A stretch of DNA of 64,000 nucleotides from Treponema sp. (GTDB lineage: Bacteria; Spirochaetota; Spirochaetia; Treponematales; Treponemataceae): the NCBI GenBank assembly GCA_022510845.1, contig JAFLSR010000007.1, positions 20,667-84,666 of the forward strand. Reading direction: 5' to 3'. A model generated the notes under the pieces. It saw only the letters and a list, made by a program, of their open reading frames with translations. It ran no database searches and was not told where the DNA came from. Shown in pieces: positions 49,027 to 59,012 of this stretch. Numbering within the stretch: the first letter of the stretch is position 1; every line of letters starts with the position of its first letter. A program made the position numbers and the translations under genes.

Positions 49027-49661
49027 GAGGCTATGGCGCGCGCCGCCTTTCCCCGGTGCGAGATAGAATTCTTTTCCTCGGGCGAAAGTTGCGCGACAGT
49101 CCTTCCGCCCATATACGGAAGTTCAAAAATCGGATCGTAGCCAAAGCCGCCCTCCCCGCGTGCGAGCGCGAGGCTTTCAACGAGCGCACCTTCCATCGTC
49201 TCCTGCGCGATGAAAAAGCGTTCCGGGTCGAACAAAAGCACCATCGAACAGACATAGCGGCACGAGCGCGGTCCGTTCGGAAAGTCCGAGGAATCGATTC
49301 CGCGCGAAATTTTCGCAGAAACTTGCTCAAGCAAAAGCCGGTTCTGTTCTTCCTGCGGAATTTTTTTCCCATCCGGAAGTCCGCGCATATAATCCGGGCC
49401 TGCATAGCGCGAGGAAAAAATCCCCGGCGCGCCGCCCAAAGCATCCACGCAAAGTCCCGAATCATCGGCGATTATCGGCGCGCGCACAATTTTCCATAAT
49501 TCACGCGCCTTTATCATTGAATTCTCGTAGAATGTCTCGCCTGTTTCATCAGGGTCGAATTCGATTTTTTCGTCGGAAGGAATCACCACCTCAAAGTCGC
49601 GCAGGATTTCCTGAAACTCGCGTTTTTTTCCGAGATTGCCCGTAGCCAAATAAATTTTCAT
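49002..49661 (-). CDS. rdgB: RdgB/HAM1 non-canonical purine NTP pyrophosphatase
   Basis: MKIYLATGNLGKKREFQEIL; ADDSGLCVDALGGAPGIFSSRYAG; FGYDPIFELP. Confidence 0.93.
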   Translation of the reverse strand: MKIYLATGNLGKKREFQEILRDFEVVIPSDEKIEFDPDETGETFYENSMIKARELWKIVRAPIIADDSGLCVDALGGAPGIFSSRYAGPDYMRGLPDGKKIPQEEQNRLLLEQVSAKISRGIDSSDFPNGPRSCRYVCSMVLLFDPERFFIAQETMEGALVESLALARGEGGFGYDPIFELPYMGGRTVAQLSPEEKNSISHRGKAARAIASQLAASFS

Positions 49662-49848
49662 TGCACAATGATAGCATTTTTCAAAGTGAATTTCAAGTTC
49701 GCCGCGGGTTTTGCGCGCACATTCCGACAATTTTCACAAAATCGCGCCGCATTTTTTGATTTTTTGGCGATTTTCGCTGAATTTTTTGAAAAAAATCCAA
49801 AATTCCACGAATTTTTTCAAAAAATTCAAAAAAATTTGAAAAAAATGC

Positions 49849-49876
49849 TAAAGTTTTTTTGCCGCCCTGCCGAAAA
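49849..49876 (+). promoter_or_regulatory. sigma28-type flagellar promoter
   Basis: TAAAGTTT-N12-GCCGAAAA upstream of flaB (spacer one nt longer than the canonical N11). Confidence 0.6.
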
Positions 49877-49882
49877 TAAAAA

Positions 49883-50065
49883 ACGAAGAGTTATGGAGAC
49901 AAAAGCCTCGTATGAGGCCGACTTCAGGCTGTTCAGTATAAAAATGCGTGGATGTAGCCTTGTTATGCGGAAACGCATTTTTATATTTTGGGCAAAAAGG
50001 ATTTTGCCTTATGTCGGCGCGAAGCCCTTCGCGAAGACGCTACATATTTCCAAGGAGGAAATACC
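49883..50065 (+). promoter_or_regulatory. structured flaB 5' leader, candidate CsrA target
   Basis: Hairpins 49905-49918, 49939-49983 (11-bp stem), 49991-50008 (GGCAAAA-AGGA-TTTTGCC), 50018-50033; SD AAGGAGGAAA. Confidence 0.55.
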
Positions 50066-50926
50066 ATGGTTATCAACCACAACATGTCGGCAATGTTTGC
50101 CAATCGTCAGCTCGGAGTCACGGGCTTGAGCCTTTCAAAGGACATGGAAAAACTCTCATCGGGCGAAAGAATCAATCGCGCCGGAGATGACGCTTCTGGA
50201 CTTGCAGTTTCTGAAAAAATGCGCGCGCAAATCCGCGGATTGAATCAGGCGAGCGAGAACGCGCAGAACGGAATCAGCTTCATCCAGACCACCGAAGGCT
50301 ACCTGCAAGAAACCACTGACATCATGCAGCGCATCAGGCAGCTCGCGATTCAGTCTTCAAACGGAATCTATTCTGACGAAGACCGAATGCAGATTCAAGT
50401 GGAAGTGAGCGCGCTCGTTTCCGAAGTTGACCGCATCGCAAGCGCGGCTCAGTTCAACGGCATGAATATGCTCACAGGCCGATTCGCTCAGTCTACTGGC
50501 GAAAATGTTGTTACAGGCTCAATGTGGTTCCACATCGGCGCCAACATGGACCAGAGGATGCAGGTGTTCATCGGAACGATGACAGCCGAAGCACTCGGAG
50601 TCCGCGAACTTGGAACAGGCACGAAAATTTCTTTGGCCGCTCCCGATGACGCGAACCGCGCTATCGGAACAATCGACGAGGCTTTGAAGAAAATCAACAA
50701 GCAGCGCGCAGACCTTGGTGCATACCAAAACCGCATGGAGCACGCCGTCCGTGGCTTGGATATCGGAGCGGAGAACTTGCAGGCTTCTGAAAGCCGCATC
50801 CGCGACACGAACATGGCAAGCCAGATGGTTGAGTTCACCAAGAACTCCGTCCTCCAGCAGGCCGGCACTGCGATGCTCGCGCAGGCGAACTCTCAAAGCC
50901 AGAACGTACTCTCGCTTTTGAGATAG
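50066..50926 (+). CDS. flaB: flagellin FlaB (first copy)
   Basis: [59 protein letters not shown]. Confidence 0.96.
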   Translation: MVINHNMSAMFANRQLGVTGLSLSKDMEKLSSGERINRAGDDASGLAVSEKMRAQIRGLNQASENAQNGISFIQTTEGYLQETTDIMQRIRQLAIQSSNGIYSDEDRMQIQVEVSALVSEVDRIASAAQFNGMNMLTGRFAQSTGENVVTGSMWFHIGANMDQRMQVFIGTMTAEALGVRELGTGTKISLAAPDDANRAIGTIDEALKKINKQRADLGAYQNRMEHAVRGLDIGAENLQASESRIRDTNMASQMVEFTKNSVLQQAGTAMLAQANSQSQNVLSLLR

Positions 50927-50948
50927 TCGATTCCTGGACAGGATTGGG

Positions 50949-50980
50949 GGCGAAGAATGATTAAACGGTCATTCTTCGCC
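50949..50980. terminator. 12-bp stem hairpin after flaB
   Basis: GGCGAAGAATGA-ttaaacgg-TCATTCTTCGCC. Confidence 0.6.
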
Positions 50981-51258
50981 GCAAATGCGCAGAAGGCTTT
51001 TTCAATTTGCGCACCGACGTTTTTCTTGAGAAAAAGCCTAAAACCCGCAAAAATTCACGAGCCGAATCCGCGCATAAATCCAATTCTCTTCCAAGAAACA
51101 CGATGCCGCTTGAAAAAGCGGCTGTTTTTGCAAAAAAAAGCGGAAATTTTGCCCTGCCCTACTTTACAAATCATCAAAACCCGCTTAAAATAGTAGTAGG
51201 AAGCGTGTTTTCAGCACGACTTGATCTTTGACACAAAGCCAAATCCATGGCCGAAAGG

Positions 51259-51309
51259 CGGCAGGAAAAAACATTTCAGGCGCAGAACTTGGAATGCTTT
51301 TTCCTGCCG
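51259..51309 (+). promoter_or_regulatory. 12-bp perfect stem in the region upstream of the second flaB
   Basis: CGGCAGGAAAAA (51259-51270) / TTTTTCCTGCCG (51298-51309). Confidence 0.6.
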
Positions 51310-51413
51310 AAAGGGACTGAAACCTGTGCCGGGGGCGCAAAAACCGGCCTCGCCCGCTTAAGGCAGAACACATCGCACGAAGCGATGGCGTACAAAATCA
51401 TGGAGGGCTTAAA

Positions 51414-52265
51414 ATGATTATCAATCACAACATGAGTGCAATGTTTGCCAACCGCACGTTGGGAATTTCCAACGACGCGATTATGGGCAACATCGAAAAA
51501 CTTAGTTCCGGCGAGCAAATCAACCGCGCGGGCGACGACGCTTCTGGACTTGCAGTTTCAGAAAAAATGCGCGCTCAAATCCGCGGATTGAACCAGGCGA
51601 ACAGGAATATGCAGAACGGTGTTTCATTCATTCAGACAACAGAAGGATATTTGCAGGAAACTACTGATATTCTTCAGCGCGTGCGCGAACTTGCAGTGCA
51701 GTCAGCCAACGGAATTTATTCTGAGGAAGACCGCATGCAGATTCAGGTGGAAGTTTCTCAGCTTGTAGCCGAAGTCGATCGCGTAGCGAGCCATGCACAG
51801 TTCAACGGAATGAATATGCTTACAGGCAGATTTGCCGAAGGCGGAGAGCTTGACGGAATCACTTTCCACATCGGAGCGAATATGGACCAAAATGTTCGCG
51901 CCTATGTCGGTGACATGTCGGCCACCGCTCTTGGCCTTAAGGGCACTCAAGGCAATGAGGAACAAATCAACATTGCCAGCAGCGACAGCGCCAATTCAGC
52001 CATCGGCTCAATTGACCAAGCTTTGAAGCTTATCAACAAGCAGCGCGCAGACCTTGGCGCATACCAGAACCGCTTTGAGATGGCTTCAAAAGGAATCGCC
52101 GTTGCCGCGGAAAACCTTCAGGCGTCTGAAAGCCGCATTCGCGACACTGACATGGCTTCTGAAGTGGTCGAGTACACAAGGAACCAGATTCTCACACAGT
52201 CTGGCACCGCGATGCTCGCGCAGGCAAACTCACAGTCTCAGAACGTGCTCGCACTTTTGAGATAG
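51414..52265 (+). CDS. flaB: flagellin FlaB (second copy)
   Basis: [55 protein letters not shown]. Confidence 0.96.
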   Translation: MIINHNMSAMFANRTLGISNDAIMGNIEKLSSGEQINRAGDDASGLAVSEKMRAQIRGLNQANRNMQNGVSFIQTTEGYLQETTDILQRVRELAVQSANGIYSEEDRMQIQVEVSQLVAEVDRVASHAQFNGMNMLTGRFAEGGELDGITFHIGANMDQNVRAYVGDMSATALGLKGTQGNEEQINIASSDSANSAIGSIDQALKLINKQRADLGAYQNRFEMASKGIAVAAENLQASESRIRDTDMASEVVEYTRNQILTQSGTAMLAQANSQSQNVLALLR

Positions 52266-52457
52266 CATCTGTCCGAAGAGATCACCGGATGTCGTCTTTT
52301 CGGAAATGAAAAACGGAGGAAAGGATGGTGCGCCCCTTTCTTTCCTCCAACTTTGGCAATTACGAATTTTTCGAACAAGGCGGAAAATTCGCTAAATATG
52401 CTTTTCGGAACAAGGGCGGAAAGCAAATCGCGGCTTCGCAAATAAGGAGGAACGCCT

Positions 52458-52832
52458 ATGAACATCAGCGGCATAGGTCAGTCTTTGGCAATGGATGGCC
52501 AGAAGTACTACAGTTCCGTCCCGCTAAAAACGGCTGGTACAGGAAGTGTAGAACAGCAGCTCAACATCGCAAACGGCTCAAAAGTCGTGCAAAACATTGA
52601 GCAGAATATGGCACAAGCCCAAGCCAATGCCCAACAGCTCCAGCGGCTGTCGGATCAGGTGATGGGATGCAAGCTTCAGTTTTCTGTAAACAAGGAACTG
52701 GGCAGCGTTATCGTAAGAGTGGTAGAGAATGGCACCAACAAGGTGATCAAAGAAATACCATCGGAAGATATGCAGAGGATAAAAATCAACATGCGGAAGG
52801 CCATGGGTCTTTTGTTTGACAAAATGGTTTGA
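52458..52832 (+). CDS. flaG: FlaG family protein
   Basis: LQFSVNKELGSVIVRVVENGTNKVIKEIPSEDMQRI; between flaB and fliD. Confidence 0.85.
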   Translation: MNISGIGQSLAMDGQKYYSSVPLKTAGTGSVEQQLNIANGSKVVQNIEQNMAQAQANAQQLQRLSDQVMGCKLQFSVNKELGSVIVRVVENGTNKVIKEIPSEDMQRIKINMRKAMGLLFDKMV

Positions 52833-52875
52833 AATTGGGTGGGAGGCATATCGGTTTTTAGACCACCGAGGTTGT

Positions 52876-54957
52876 ATGGCAGGTATAAATATACCGGGAG
52901 TCAGCGACAAGTACAAGACAAATGATCTTGTGGAAGGTCTGATGAAAGTAGAGCGCATCCCGCTTACAAGGGAGCAGGATACGCTTGAATCTTACAAAAC
53001 GCAACAAAATGCGTGGCGTGACATAAATCAGAAAATGTCGTCTCTGCGAGACAGCGTAAAGGCACTTTATTCGTATGACAACCCTTTCAACAACAAACTA
53101 GCCTCATCAAGCGATGAATTCGCAATAACGGCGGACGCGACCCGCGACGCTTCATATTCTTCTTTTAAAATTGACGTAATCACTCCTGCCACGGCGGATA
53201 GAATTCTTTCCAAGGAAATCGAAAAAAATTCGACCGTAGCGGAAGGCACATACACATTCAAAGTCGGCGAAAAGAACATTTCGTTCAAATGGCGCGGCGG
53301 CAAAATCGAAGAATTTATCAGTTCGCTCAACAAGCGCGGCGCGGATGTCATAAAGGCTTCGCTCATCGGCGTGAACAAGGGCAAGAACGCGCTCCTCATT
53401 GAATCGCTGAAAACCGGAGCCGAAAACCGCCTTATTTTTGAAGACGACGCGCTTAAATTCGCGCTGGAAAATGAAATGGTGCGAAAAGTCGCATCCAAGT
53501 CGAGCACATTCGGCACGCGCAATTCGGAATTTTCTTCCCTCGCCGCTTCGAACGAAGATTCGCAGGACGGAATGCCCGAACTTAGCACGGACGGCGTTCG
53601 CGCTTCGGGAAACAAAGTCGTGGTGAGTCCACGGGGCGGAGCGCAAATCGAACTTCCGTCCGACATAAAGGGCAATCAGAATTCGCGCATCGAATTCACT
53701 TTGAGCGCGCGGCAAGTGGAAGACGTCACCAAGGCAATCAACGAAAAGATTTCGGCAGGACCTGACATTCCAGACGCGGGCGGAATCACATTCGGCGGAA
53801 TCAACGTAAAAAACGAAAAGTCCCAGACCGGAACAAACATCGCTTCCGCTCCGCAAACTCCGAGCGAGCCGCTGGAGGCGATTCGCAACGATTCCGTGCT
53901 GTATGCGATTTTGGATGACGGAACTGAAAAAGAAATTCCGCTTGATTCTTCGATTTGGAAATTCGACGGCGAAGAAAAAAAAGTTTCGATTGACGTGAAG
54001 GACTTTTTGGGAATTTCCGCAATCGCGATAAAGAACCGGAACACCGGCGTAGAACTTTCGTTCGGCGAGATGACGGCGTTCGACACGAAAAAAGATTTGG
54101 GCTTTGAGCCGATTCACGCGGTGAGCGAGGCAGGCGACGCGGTGCTGAAATATGAAGGAATCACGATAACACGGCCGGAAAACAAAATCGACGACATCGT
54201 TCCGGGCATCACGCTCCATGTGAACCAGAAGACCGAACGCCCCGCCACGATTACGGTTGAGCCTGACACCGAAAGCGCGAAAAACGCGCTGATAAATTTC
54301 GTGGGCAAATACAACCAAATCATCGCGGAAATGAACGTGCTTTCGCAGAACAAGCCGGAAATCATAAACGAATTAGACTATCTGAGCGCGGACGAACGCG
54401 CCGCCTACGAAAAAAAGCTTGGACTTTTTTTCAACGATTTCACAATTTCCAGCGCGAAAGGTTCGATGCAGCAAATAATTTCCTCGCAATACAAATTTTC
54501 TGACAACGCCGCAATAACGATGCTTTCGCAAATCGGAATCAGCACGAACGCGACGAATTTTTCGGGCTACAACCCGGGCAAAATGCGCGGCTACCTTGAA
54601 ATCGACGAAAAAAAACTCGACGAAAACCTGCGCGACAATCTCGAAGACATAAGGCGCATTTTCGGCTACGATACTGACGGCGACCTGATAATTGACGACG
54701 GAATCGGTTTTCTGATTGACAAGCAACTCACAGGCTATGTTCAGACGGGCGGAATTCTTGCCAACAAGACGAGCGTGCTAGACAGGCAAATCGACGCTTC
54801 CCAAAAGAAAATCACGCGGCTTGAAACCCAACTCGACAGAAAAGAAGCCGATTTGCGCAACAAGTACGGTCAAATGGAAGGTACGCTGAACAGCCTTGAA
54901 AGCCAGCAGGATTCAATTACGAATTTTACGCGGCAGCAACAAAACAACAAGAATTAG
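52876..54957 (+). CDS. fliD: flagellar cap protein FliD
   Basis: MAGINIPGVSDKYKTNDLVEGLMKVERIPL; C-terminal coiled coil; NKLASSSDEFAITADATRDA. Confidence 0.92.
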   Translation: MAGINIPGVSDKYKTNDLVEGLMKVERIPLTREQDTLESYKTQQNAWRDINQKMSSLRDSVKALYSYDNPFNNKLASSSDEFAITADATRDASYSSFKIDVITPATADRILSKEIEKNSTVAEGTYTFKVGEKNISFKWRGGKIEEFISSLNKRGADVIKASLIGVNKGKNALLIESLKTGAENRLIFEDDALKFALENEMVRKVASKSSTFGTRNSEFSSLAASNEDSQDGMPELSTDGVRASGNKVVVSPRGGAQIELPSDIKGNQNSRIEFTLSARQVEDVTKAINEKISAGPDIPDAGGITFGGINVKNEKSQTGTNIASAPQTPSEPLEAIRNDSVLYAILDDGTEKEIPLDSSIWKFDGEEKKVSIDVKDFLGISAIAIKNRNTGVELSFGEMTAFDTKKDLGFEPIHAVSEAGDAVLKYEGITITRPENKIDDIVPGITLHVNQKTERPATITVEPDTESAKNALINFVGKYNQIIAEMNVLSQNKPEIINELDYLSADERAAYEKKLGLFFNDFTISSAKGSMQQIISSQYKFSDNAAITMLSQIGISTNATNFSGYNPGKMRGYLEIDEKKLDENLRDNLEDIRRIFGYDTDGDLIIDDGIGFLIDKQLTGYVQTGGILANKTSVLDRQIDASQKKITRLETQLDRKEADLRNKYGQMEGTLNSLESQQDSITNFTRQQQNNKN

Positions 54958-55058
54958 CCGTGGCTGTCTGAAGGCGAAAAGCCGAAACGCACGGATACGC
55001 GCCGCTTTAATCTTGGCAAGTTGCGCAAAAGCAATCGCGATTTTTATGTGGAGGGAAG

Positions 55059-55649
55059 ATGGAATTCTATCTAAACGGCGAAGTGCTCGACATAACGCTT
55101 GAAGGCGAAAAGACTGTGGGCGAAGTTTTGCGCTCATTCGAAAAGACGGCGCAGGAAAACAATTGTGCCACAATCGCAATCAATGTTGACGGAAAAAAAA
55201 TCGAGGCGGAAGAATTCGACAAGGTGGCGACGCAGGAATTGCGCGATGACACGCGAATCGAACTTACGGCGGTATCGCAGGATTCCGTGGCGCAGGCGTT
55301 CAAAGAGTCATCGGAGGAAATCAGCAAGACCGTCGATTTGCTTTTGGAACTGCCCGTGCTGCTGCAAAGCGGAAGCAATTCGAAGGTAAAAGATTCCATA
55401 ACTCGTCTTGCGGACGCGGTTGACAATTTCTGCCACATCACGGCGCTTTCATCGCTCTTTCCCGAAAAATTCGGAAAAATCAGCGTGGACGGAAAAAACC
55501 TTTCGGAATTCTTTGCGGACTTCACGCCTGTATTCAACGATTTGAATGGCGCGATGGAAAGCGGCGACACGGTGCTTTTGGGCGACCTTGCCGAATACGA
55601 AATCAGCCCAAGGCTCAAAGCGTTGGCGGCCGCCGTCAAGGACTTGTAA
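55059..55649 (+). CDS. conserved-looking hypothetical protein in fliD-PilZ cluster
   Basis: MEFYLNGEVLDITLEGEKTVGEVLRSFEK...; ends 1 bp before the PilZ gene. Confidence 0.65.
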   Translation: MEFYLNGEVLDITLEGEKTVGEVLRSFEKTAQENNCATIAINVDGKKIEAEEFDKVATQELRDDTRIELTAVSQDSVAQAFKESSEEISKTVDLLLELPVLLQSGSNSKVKDSITRLADAVDNFCHITALSSLFPEKFGKISVDGKNLSEFFADFTPVFNDLNGAMESGDTVLLGDLAEYEISPRLKALAAAVKDL

Positions 55650-55650
55650 T

Positions 55651-56739
55651 ATGAATGGACTTACCGGAACAGGCTCTCCAATTGAAGCGCGTCAATCTCC
55701 CCTCCCCTACACGGTGATGTTTTTGGCATTCGTCGTGATAGGAATTTTCTTCATAGTTTGGATTATTTTCAAACTGATCGGTAAGTATAAAAAATCCCCC
55801 TCCTACATTGCAAAGCAAAAGCAGCGTGCCACCGCGTTCAGGGACGTTCAGGCGCTTGCGAAAAAAATCAACCTGTCGCATGGAGAAAGCATCCTGCTTT
55901 TCAACATTTGCCGACGCGGAAAAACCAAAAACATTTTTTACAATTGGACCGACACAGAAACGCTTGACGCGACGTTCAAGGCTGAATTCATGCGGCTTCA
56001 AAAAAAAGGTGTTTCCGGCGAAGAGATTGAAGAATTTTTCAAACTGCGAAATCATTTGGATCGAATCATCGCTTTGAAAAAGGCGATTTCGTCATCGCAC
56101 CATATTCAGCCTGGCGAGTTTTTGGAATTTTCCACTGGCTCAAAAAAACTCGAACTGAAAATCGTAAAAAATGAAAAGGCAAACCTGATTCTCGAAATTC
56201 CGGAAGATTTTGAAAAAGCGCCATACTGTCCGAAGCCGCTCACAAAAATCATGTTCACATACCATTCGCCGAAAAAATTGAAATACGCCCTTTCAACGCG
56301 CGTCGTGCGCTACCAAGAAGATTTCGAGGGCAAACGGCAGATGGTTATCCAGCATTCGAACACGATTTCGATGCAAGGAAGGCGGCATTACAAACGCGCC
56401 CCACTCGACGTGGTGTGCTCTTTTAGCGCGGTGAACGAAACCCAAGGAAAAAAAGGTTCGATTTCGTATTCGCCAAAAGAAAACAAATACAGAGGGAAAA
56501 TTCTGGACATTTCGCCGGGCGGATGCAAACTGATTACGAAACTGCCAATCAAGCGCAACCAAAAAGTTTGGATTGACGTGACAATTCCGGGATTAGAACG
56601 GTTGCAATGCTGCGGGCTGATTGTCGGAATGCGACAAAAAAATGATATGTTCGAACTGAACGTCGCCTTCCTTGATGTTTCGACAAAACAGCGCAACGAT
56701 ATTTTTTCCTATGTTTACAATTATGCGCAAAACACTTGA
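55651..56739 (+). CDS. membrane-anchored PilZ domain protein
   Basis: N-terminal TM TVMFLAFVVIGIFFIVWIIFKLIG; RxxxR (RHYKR) and DxSxxG (DISPGG). Confidence 0.85.
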   Translation: MNGLTGTGSPIEARQSPLPYTVMFLAFVVIGIFFIVWIIFKLIGKYKKSPSYIAKQKQRATAFRDVQALAKKINLSHGESILLFNICRRGKTKNIFYNWTDTETLDATFKAEFMRLQKKGVSGEEIEEFFKLRNHLDRIIALKKAISSSHHIQPGEFLEFSTGSKKLELKIVKNEKANLILEIPEDFEKAPYCPKPLTKIMFTYHSPKKLKYALSTRVVRYQEDFEGKRQMVIQHSNTISMQGRRHYKRAPLDVVCSFSAVNETQGKKGSISYSPKENKYRGKILDISPGGCKLITKLPIKRNQKVWIDVTIPGLERLQCCGLIVGMRQKNDMFELNVAFLDVSTKQRNDIFSYVYNYAQNT

Positions 56740-56790
56740 TTTTTTTTGAAAAAAATATTACAATGTACAACACTTTGCAGGTGATGACCA

Positions 56791-57054
56791 ATGGAAGTAC
56801 TGGAACTAAAAAATGTTGAACGCGCGCCGGGCGCGATTTATTACATAAGACGTTACAAAGCAATCGCCTCGATTAAACTGCCCACTGAAATCGTTGATTC
56901 TCCGATTGAATTCAATATCGAAATGGATCCGTTCGGAGTAAAAAAAATCGACCTCGACATTTTGGGGCAGGTGAACTATCCCGCGCTTCCCCTCACAAAG
57001 GCTTTAAAAGAATCAATTCTAAAACTTGACGACAACGGAACTCTGCCGATATGA
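56791..57054 (+). CDS. small hypothetical protein upstream of tsaE
   Basis: 87-aa ORF, 4-bp overlap with tsaE. Confidence 0.6.
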   Translation: MEVLELKNVERAPGAIYYIRRYKAIASIKLPTEIVDSPIEFNIEMDPFGVKKIDLDILGQVNYPALPLTKALKESILKLDDNGTLPI

Positions 57055-57509
57055 TTTTTCGCGCCGCTTCGGCGGAAGAAACCGCAGCCCTTGGGGAACG
57101 GCTGGGCGTGTTTTTGCAACCGGGCGACATCATCGCGCTTGAGGGAAATCTCGCCGCAGGAAAAACGACGCTCACCAAAGGAATCGCGCGCGCGCTCGGC
57201 GTGGACGAAAACATCACAAGCCCTACTTTCTGCCTCGTTTCGGAATACGCCGGAAAAATGCCTCTCTATCATTTTGACGTATATCGCTTGCAAGGCGCGG
57301 ACGACTTCTTTGACTTGGGCGCGGAAGAGATGCTTTACGGAAACGGAGTTTGTGTTATCGAATGGAGCGAAAAAATCATGGAAGCGTTGCCAAATCGGAC
57401 GATCCGAATAAAAATCGAAAACGAAGCAAATCCTGAAAACGGAGCGCATTCGCAGCGGAAAATCAGCGTGGAAAACTGGCCTTACGAAAATTTCGGAGAC
57501 GGAAAATGA
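57051..57509 (+). CDS. tsaE: tRNA threonylcarbamoyladenosine biosynthesis ATPase TsaE
   Basis: ALEGNLAAGKTTLTKGIARALGVDENITSPTFCLVSEY; YHFDVYRL. Confidence 0.93.
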   Translation: MIFRAASAEETAALGERLGVFLQPGDIIALEGNLAAGKTTLTKGIARALGVDENITSPTFCLVSEYAGKMPLYHFDVYRLQGADDFFDLGAEEMLYGNGVCVIEWSEKIMEALPNRTIRIKIENEANPENGAHSQRKISVENWPYENFGDGK

Positions 57510-58210
57510 ACGCGCTTGCTTTGGACACTTCAATTTCAAAAATCACGGTGGCTGCAAAAAAAGGCGAAAACTTGGTTTCGCTCACGCTCAATCTTGGAAT
57601 GCGGCAAAGCGAAAAACTTCTTCCCGCGATGGACTATGTTTTGTCGCAGGCGGAACTCGCACCAAACGAATTGGACTACACAGCATTGTGCGCGGGGCCC
57701 GGCTCGTTTACGGGACTGCGGCTCGGCTTTTCCGCGCTCAAGGCGATTGAAGGCGCGCACGGAATTCCGATTTACGCCGTGAACTCGCTGGACTATTACG
57801 CCGCACCCTTCAAAGATTTCGGCGGCGTTCTTGTTTCCGCAATCGACGCGCGAAAAGACAAATTTTTTGCAAAGGCGTTTTTCGGCGGAGAGGAAATAAT
57901 TCCGTGCGACGATTTTGAACTTGACGATTTGGCGCAAAAAATTGAGGCGTTCTTTCAGGAAAAAAAATCGTGCGGGGAAAAAGCCACAGAGGAAATTTTT
58001 GTCGCTGGGGAAGCCGAGATTTTTTTGGAAGCCTGCGCGCGCAGAAATTTTCTGCAAGGAAAAAAATTGCTTTGCGCAAAGGGCGGCGTTGCGAATTTGA
58101 AAAGCCTTTTTGATTTGGCAGAAGAAAAAATCGCGCGGAACGAACCTAGGATTTTGGAATACGATGGACCGCAATATTTCCGCGCAAGCGAAGCCGAGCG
58201 TTTAAAATGA
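57506..58210 (+). CDS. tsaB: TsaB
   Basis: MNALALDTSISKITVA; GPGSFTGLRLGFSALKAI. Confidence 0.92.
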   Translation: MNALALDTSISKITVAAKKGENLVSLTLNLGMRQSEKLLPAMDYVLSQAELAPNELDYTALCAGPGSFTGLRLGFSALKAIEGAHGIPIYAVNSLDYYAAPFKDFGGVLVSAIDARKDKFFAKAFFGGEEIIPCDDFELDDLAQKIEAFFQEKKSCGEKATEEIFVAGEAEIFLEACARRNFLQGKKLLCAKGGVANLKSLFDLAEEKIARNEPRILEYDGPQYFRASEAERLK

Positions 58211-58233
58211 CGCTCGGTAGTAGGATTTCGCAT

Positions 58234-58269
58234 AAAAAAGGCGCGGACAAAATTTTCCGCACCTTTTTT
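58234..58269. terminator. bidirectional terminator between tsaB and csrA
   Basis: AAAAAAGGcGCGGA-caaaattt-TCCGCaCCTTTTTT. Confidence 0.85.
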
Positions 58270-58289
58270 CGAATTAAATTTGCAAGACT

Positions 58290-58520
58290 TTACGCCTTCA
58301 AAAGTTTTTTCAGGCGGTCGATGTTTTCCGCGCTCGGGATTTCCGCGGCCGACTTGTTTTCGTTTTTTATCGCGTTGAAAACTTCCTGGCGGAACACTTT
58401 CACATCCTTGGGCGCTTCCACGCCGATTTTCACTTGGTCGCCGCGCACTTCGATTATCGTGATCGTGATTTCTTCGCCAATCTTTATTTTTTCGTCAGTT
58501 TTTCTTGAAAGAATGAGCAT
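58290..58520 (-). CDS. csrA: carbon storage regulator CsrA
   Basis: [53 protein letters not shown] overlap with fliW. Confidence 0.97.
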   Translation of the reverse strand: MLILSRKTDEKIKIGEEITITIIEVRGDQVKIGVEAPKDVKVFRQEVFNAIKNENKSAAEIPSAENIDRLKKLLKA

Positions 58521-58990
58521 CAGTTTCCTCCGTTTTTTACGGAGGCGGATTTTTCTTCGTTCGCCTTCAACGATTTTACGACATCGACCTTTGTGCTCCA
58601 CTTGTTGTTGTTCAGCACGACTTGCAGGCTTTTTTTGTTTGTATGGTTTATGACGAGCGGACCTTGCAGGTTCACGGTGATGGGCGAGCCGTCGGATGGA
58701 ATCGTTACGATTGCCATTACATGAACTTGAGCCGGCGAAGTGACAGAAATTTTTGAAAGAGCCTTGTCATCGACATCAAGTTCGTATTCCGGCGCGACAA
58801 GAAACGGATCGACTATGAGAAAGGAGAGGCGTTCTTCTTCAAGCGACTGCATCCACATGAAGGGCGAGTACTCGCTTTCGAAAATCGCGTATCGCTTGTA
58901 TTCTTCGAATCCGAAAAGTCCTTCCGGAAATTCCAAAAGGTTTTCGTCATCCACTTGAACTGTCGTTCCCAATTTAGTCTTGACATCCAT
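58520..58990 (-). CDS. fliW: flagellar assembly factor FliW
   Basis: [45 protein letters not shown]. Confidence 0.95.
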   Translation of the reverse strand: MDVKTKLGTTVQVDDENLLEFPEGLFGFEEYKRYAIFESEYSPFMWMQSLEEERLSFLIVDPFLVAPEYELDVDDKALSKISVTSPAQVHVMAIVTIPSDGSPITVNLQGPLVINHTNKKSLQVVLNNNKWSTKVDVVKSLKANEEKSASVKNGGN

Positions 58991-59012
58991 TTTCACAACG
59001 CTCCTAAATTTC

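Noticed and set aside
50980-51413. sigma28 promoter for the second flaB
   Set aside because: GCCGAA-like boxes exist, but none has TAAA at a 15-16 bp spacing; evidence insufficient.
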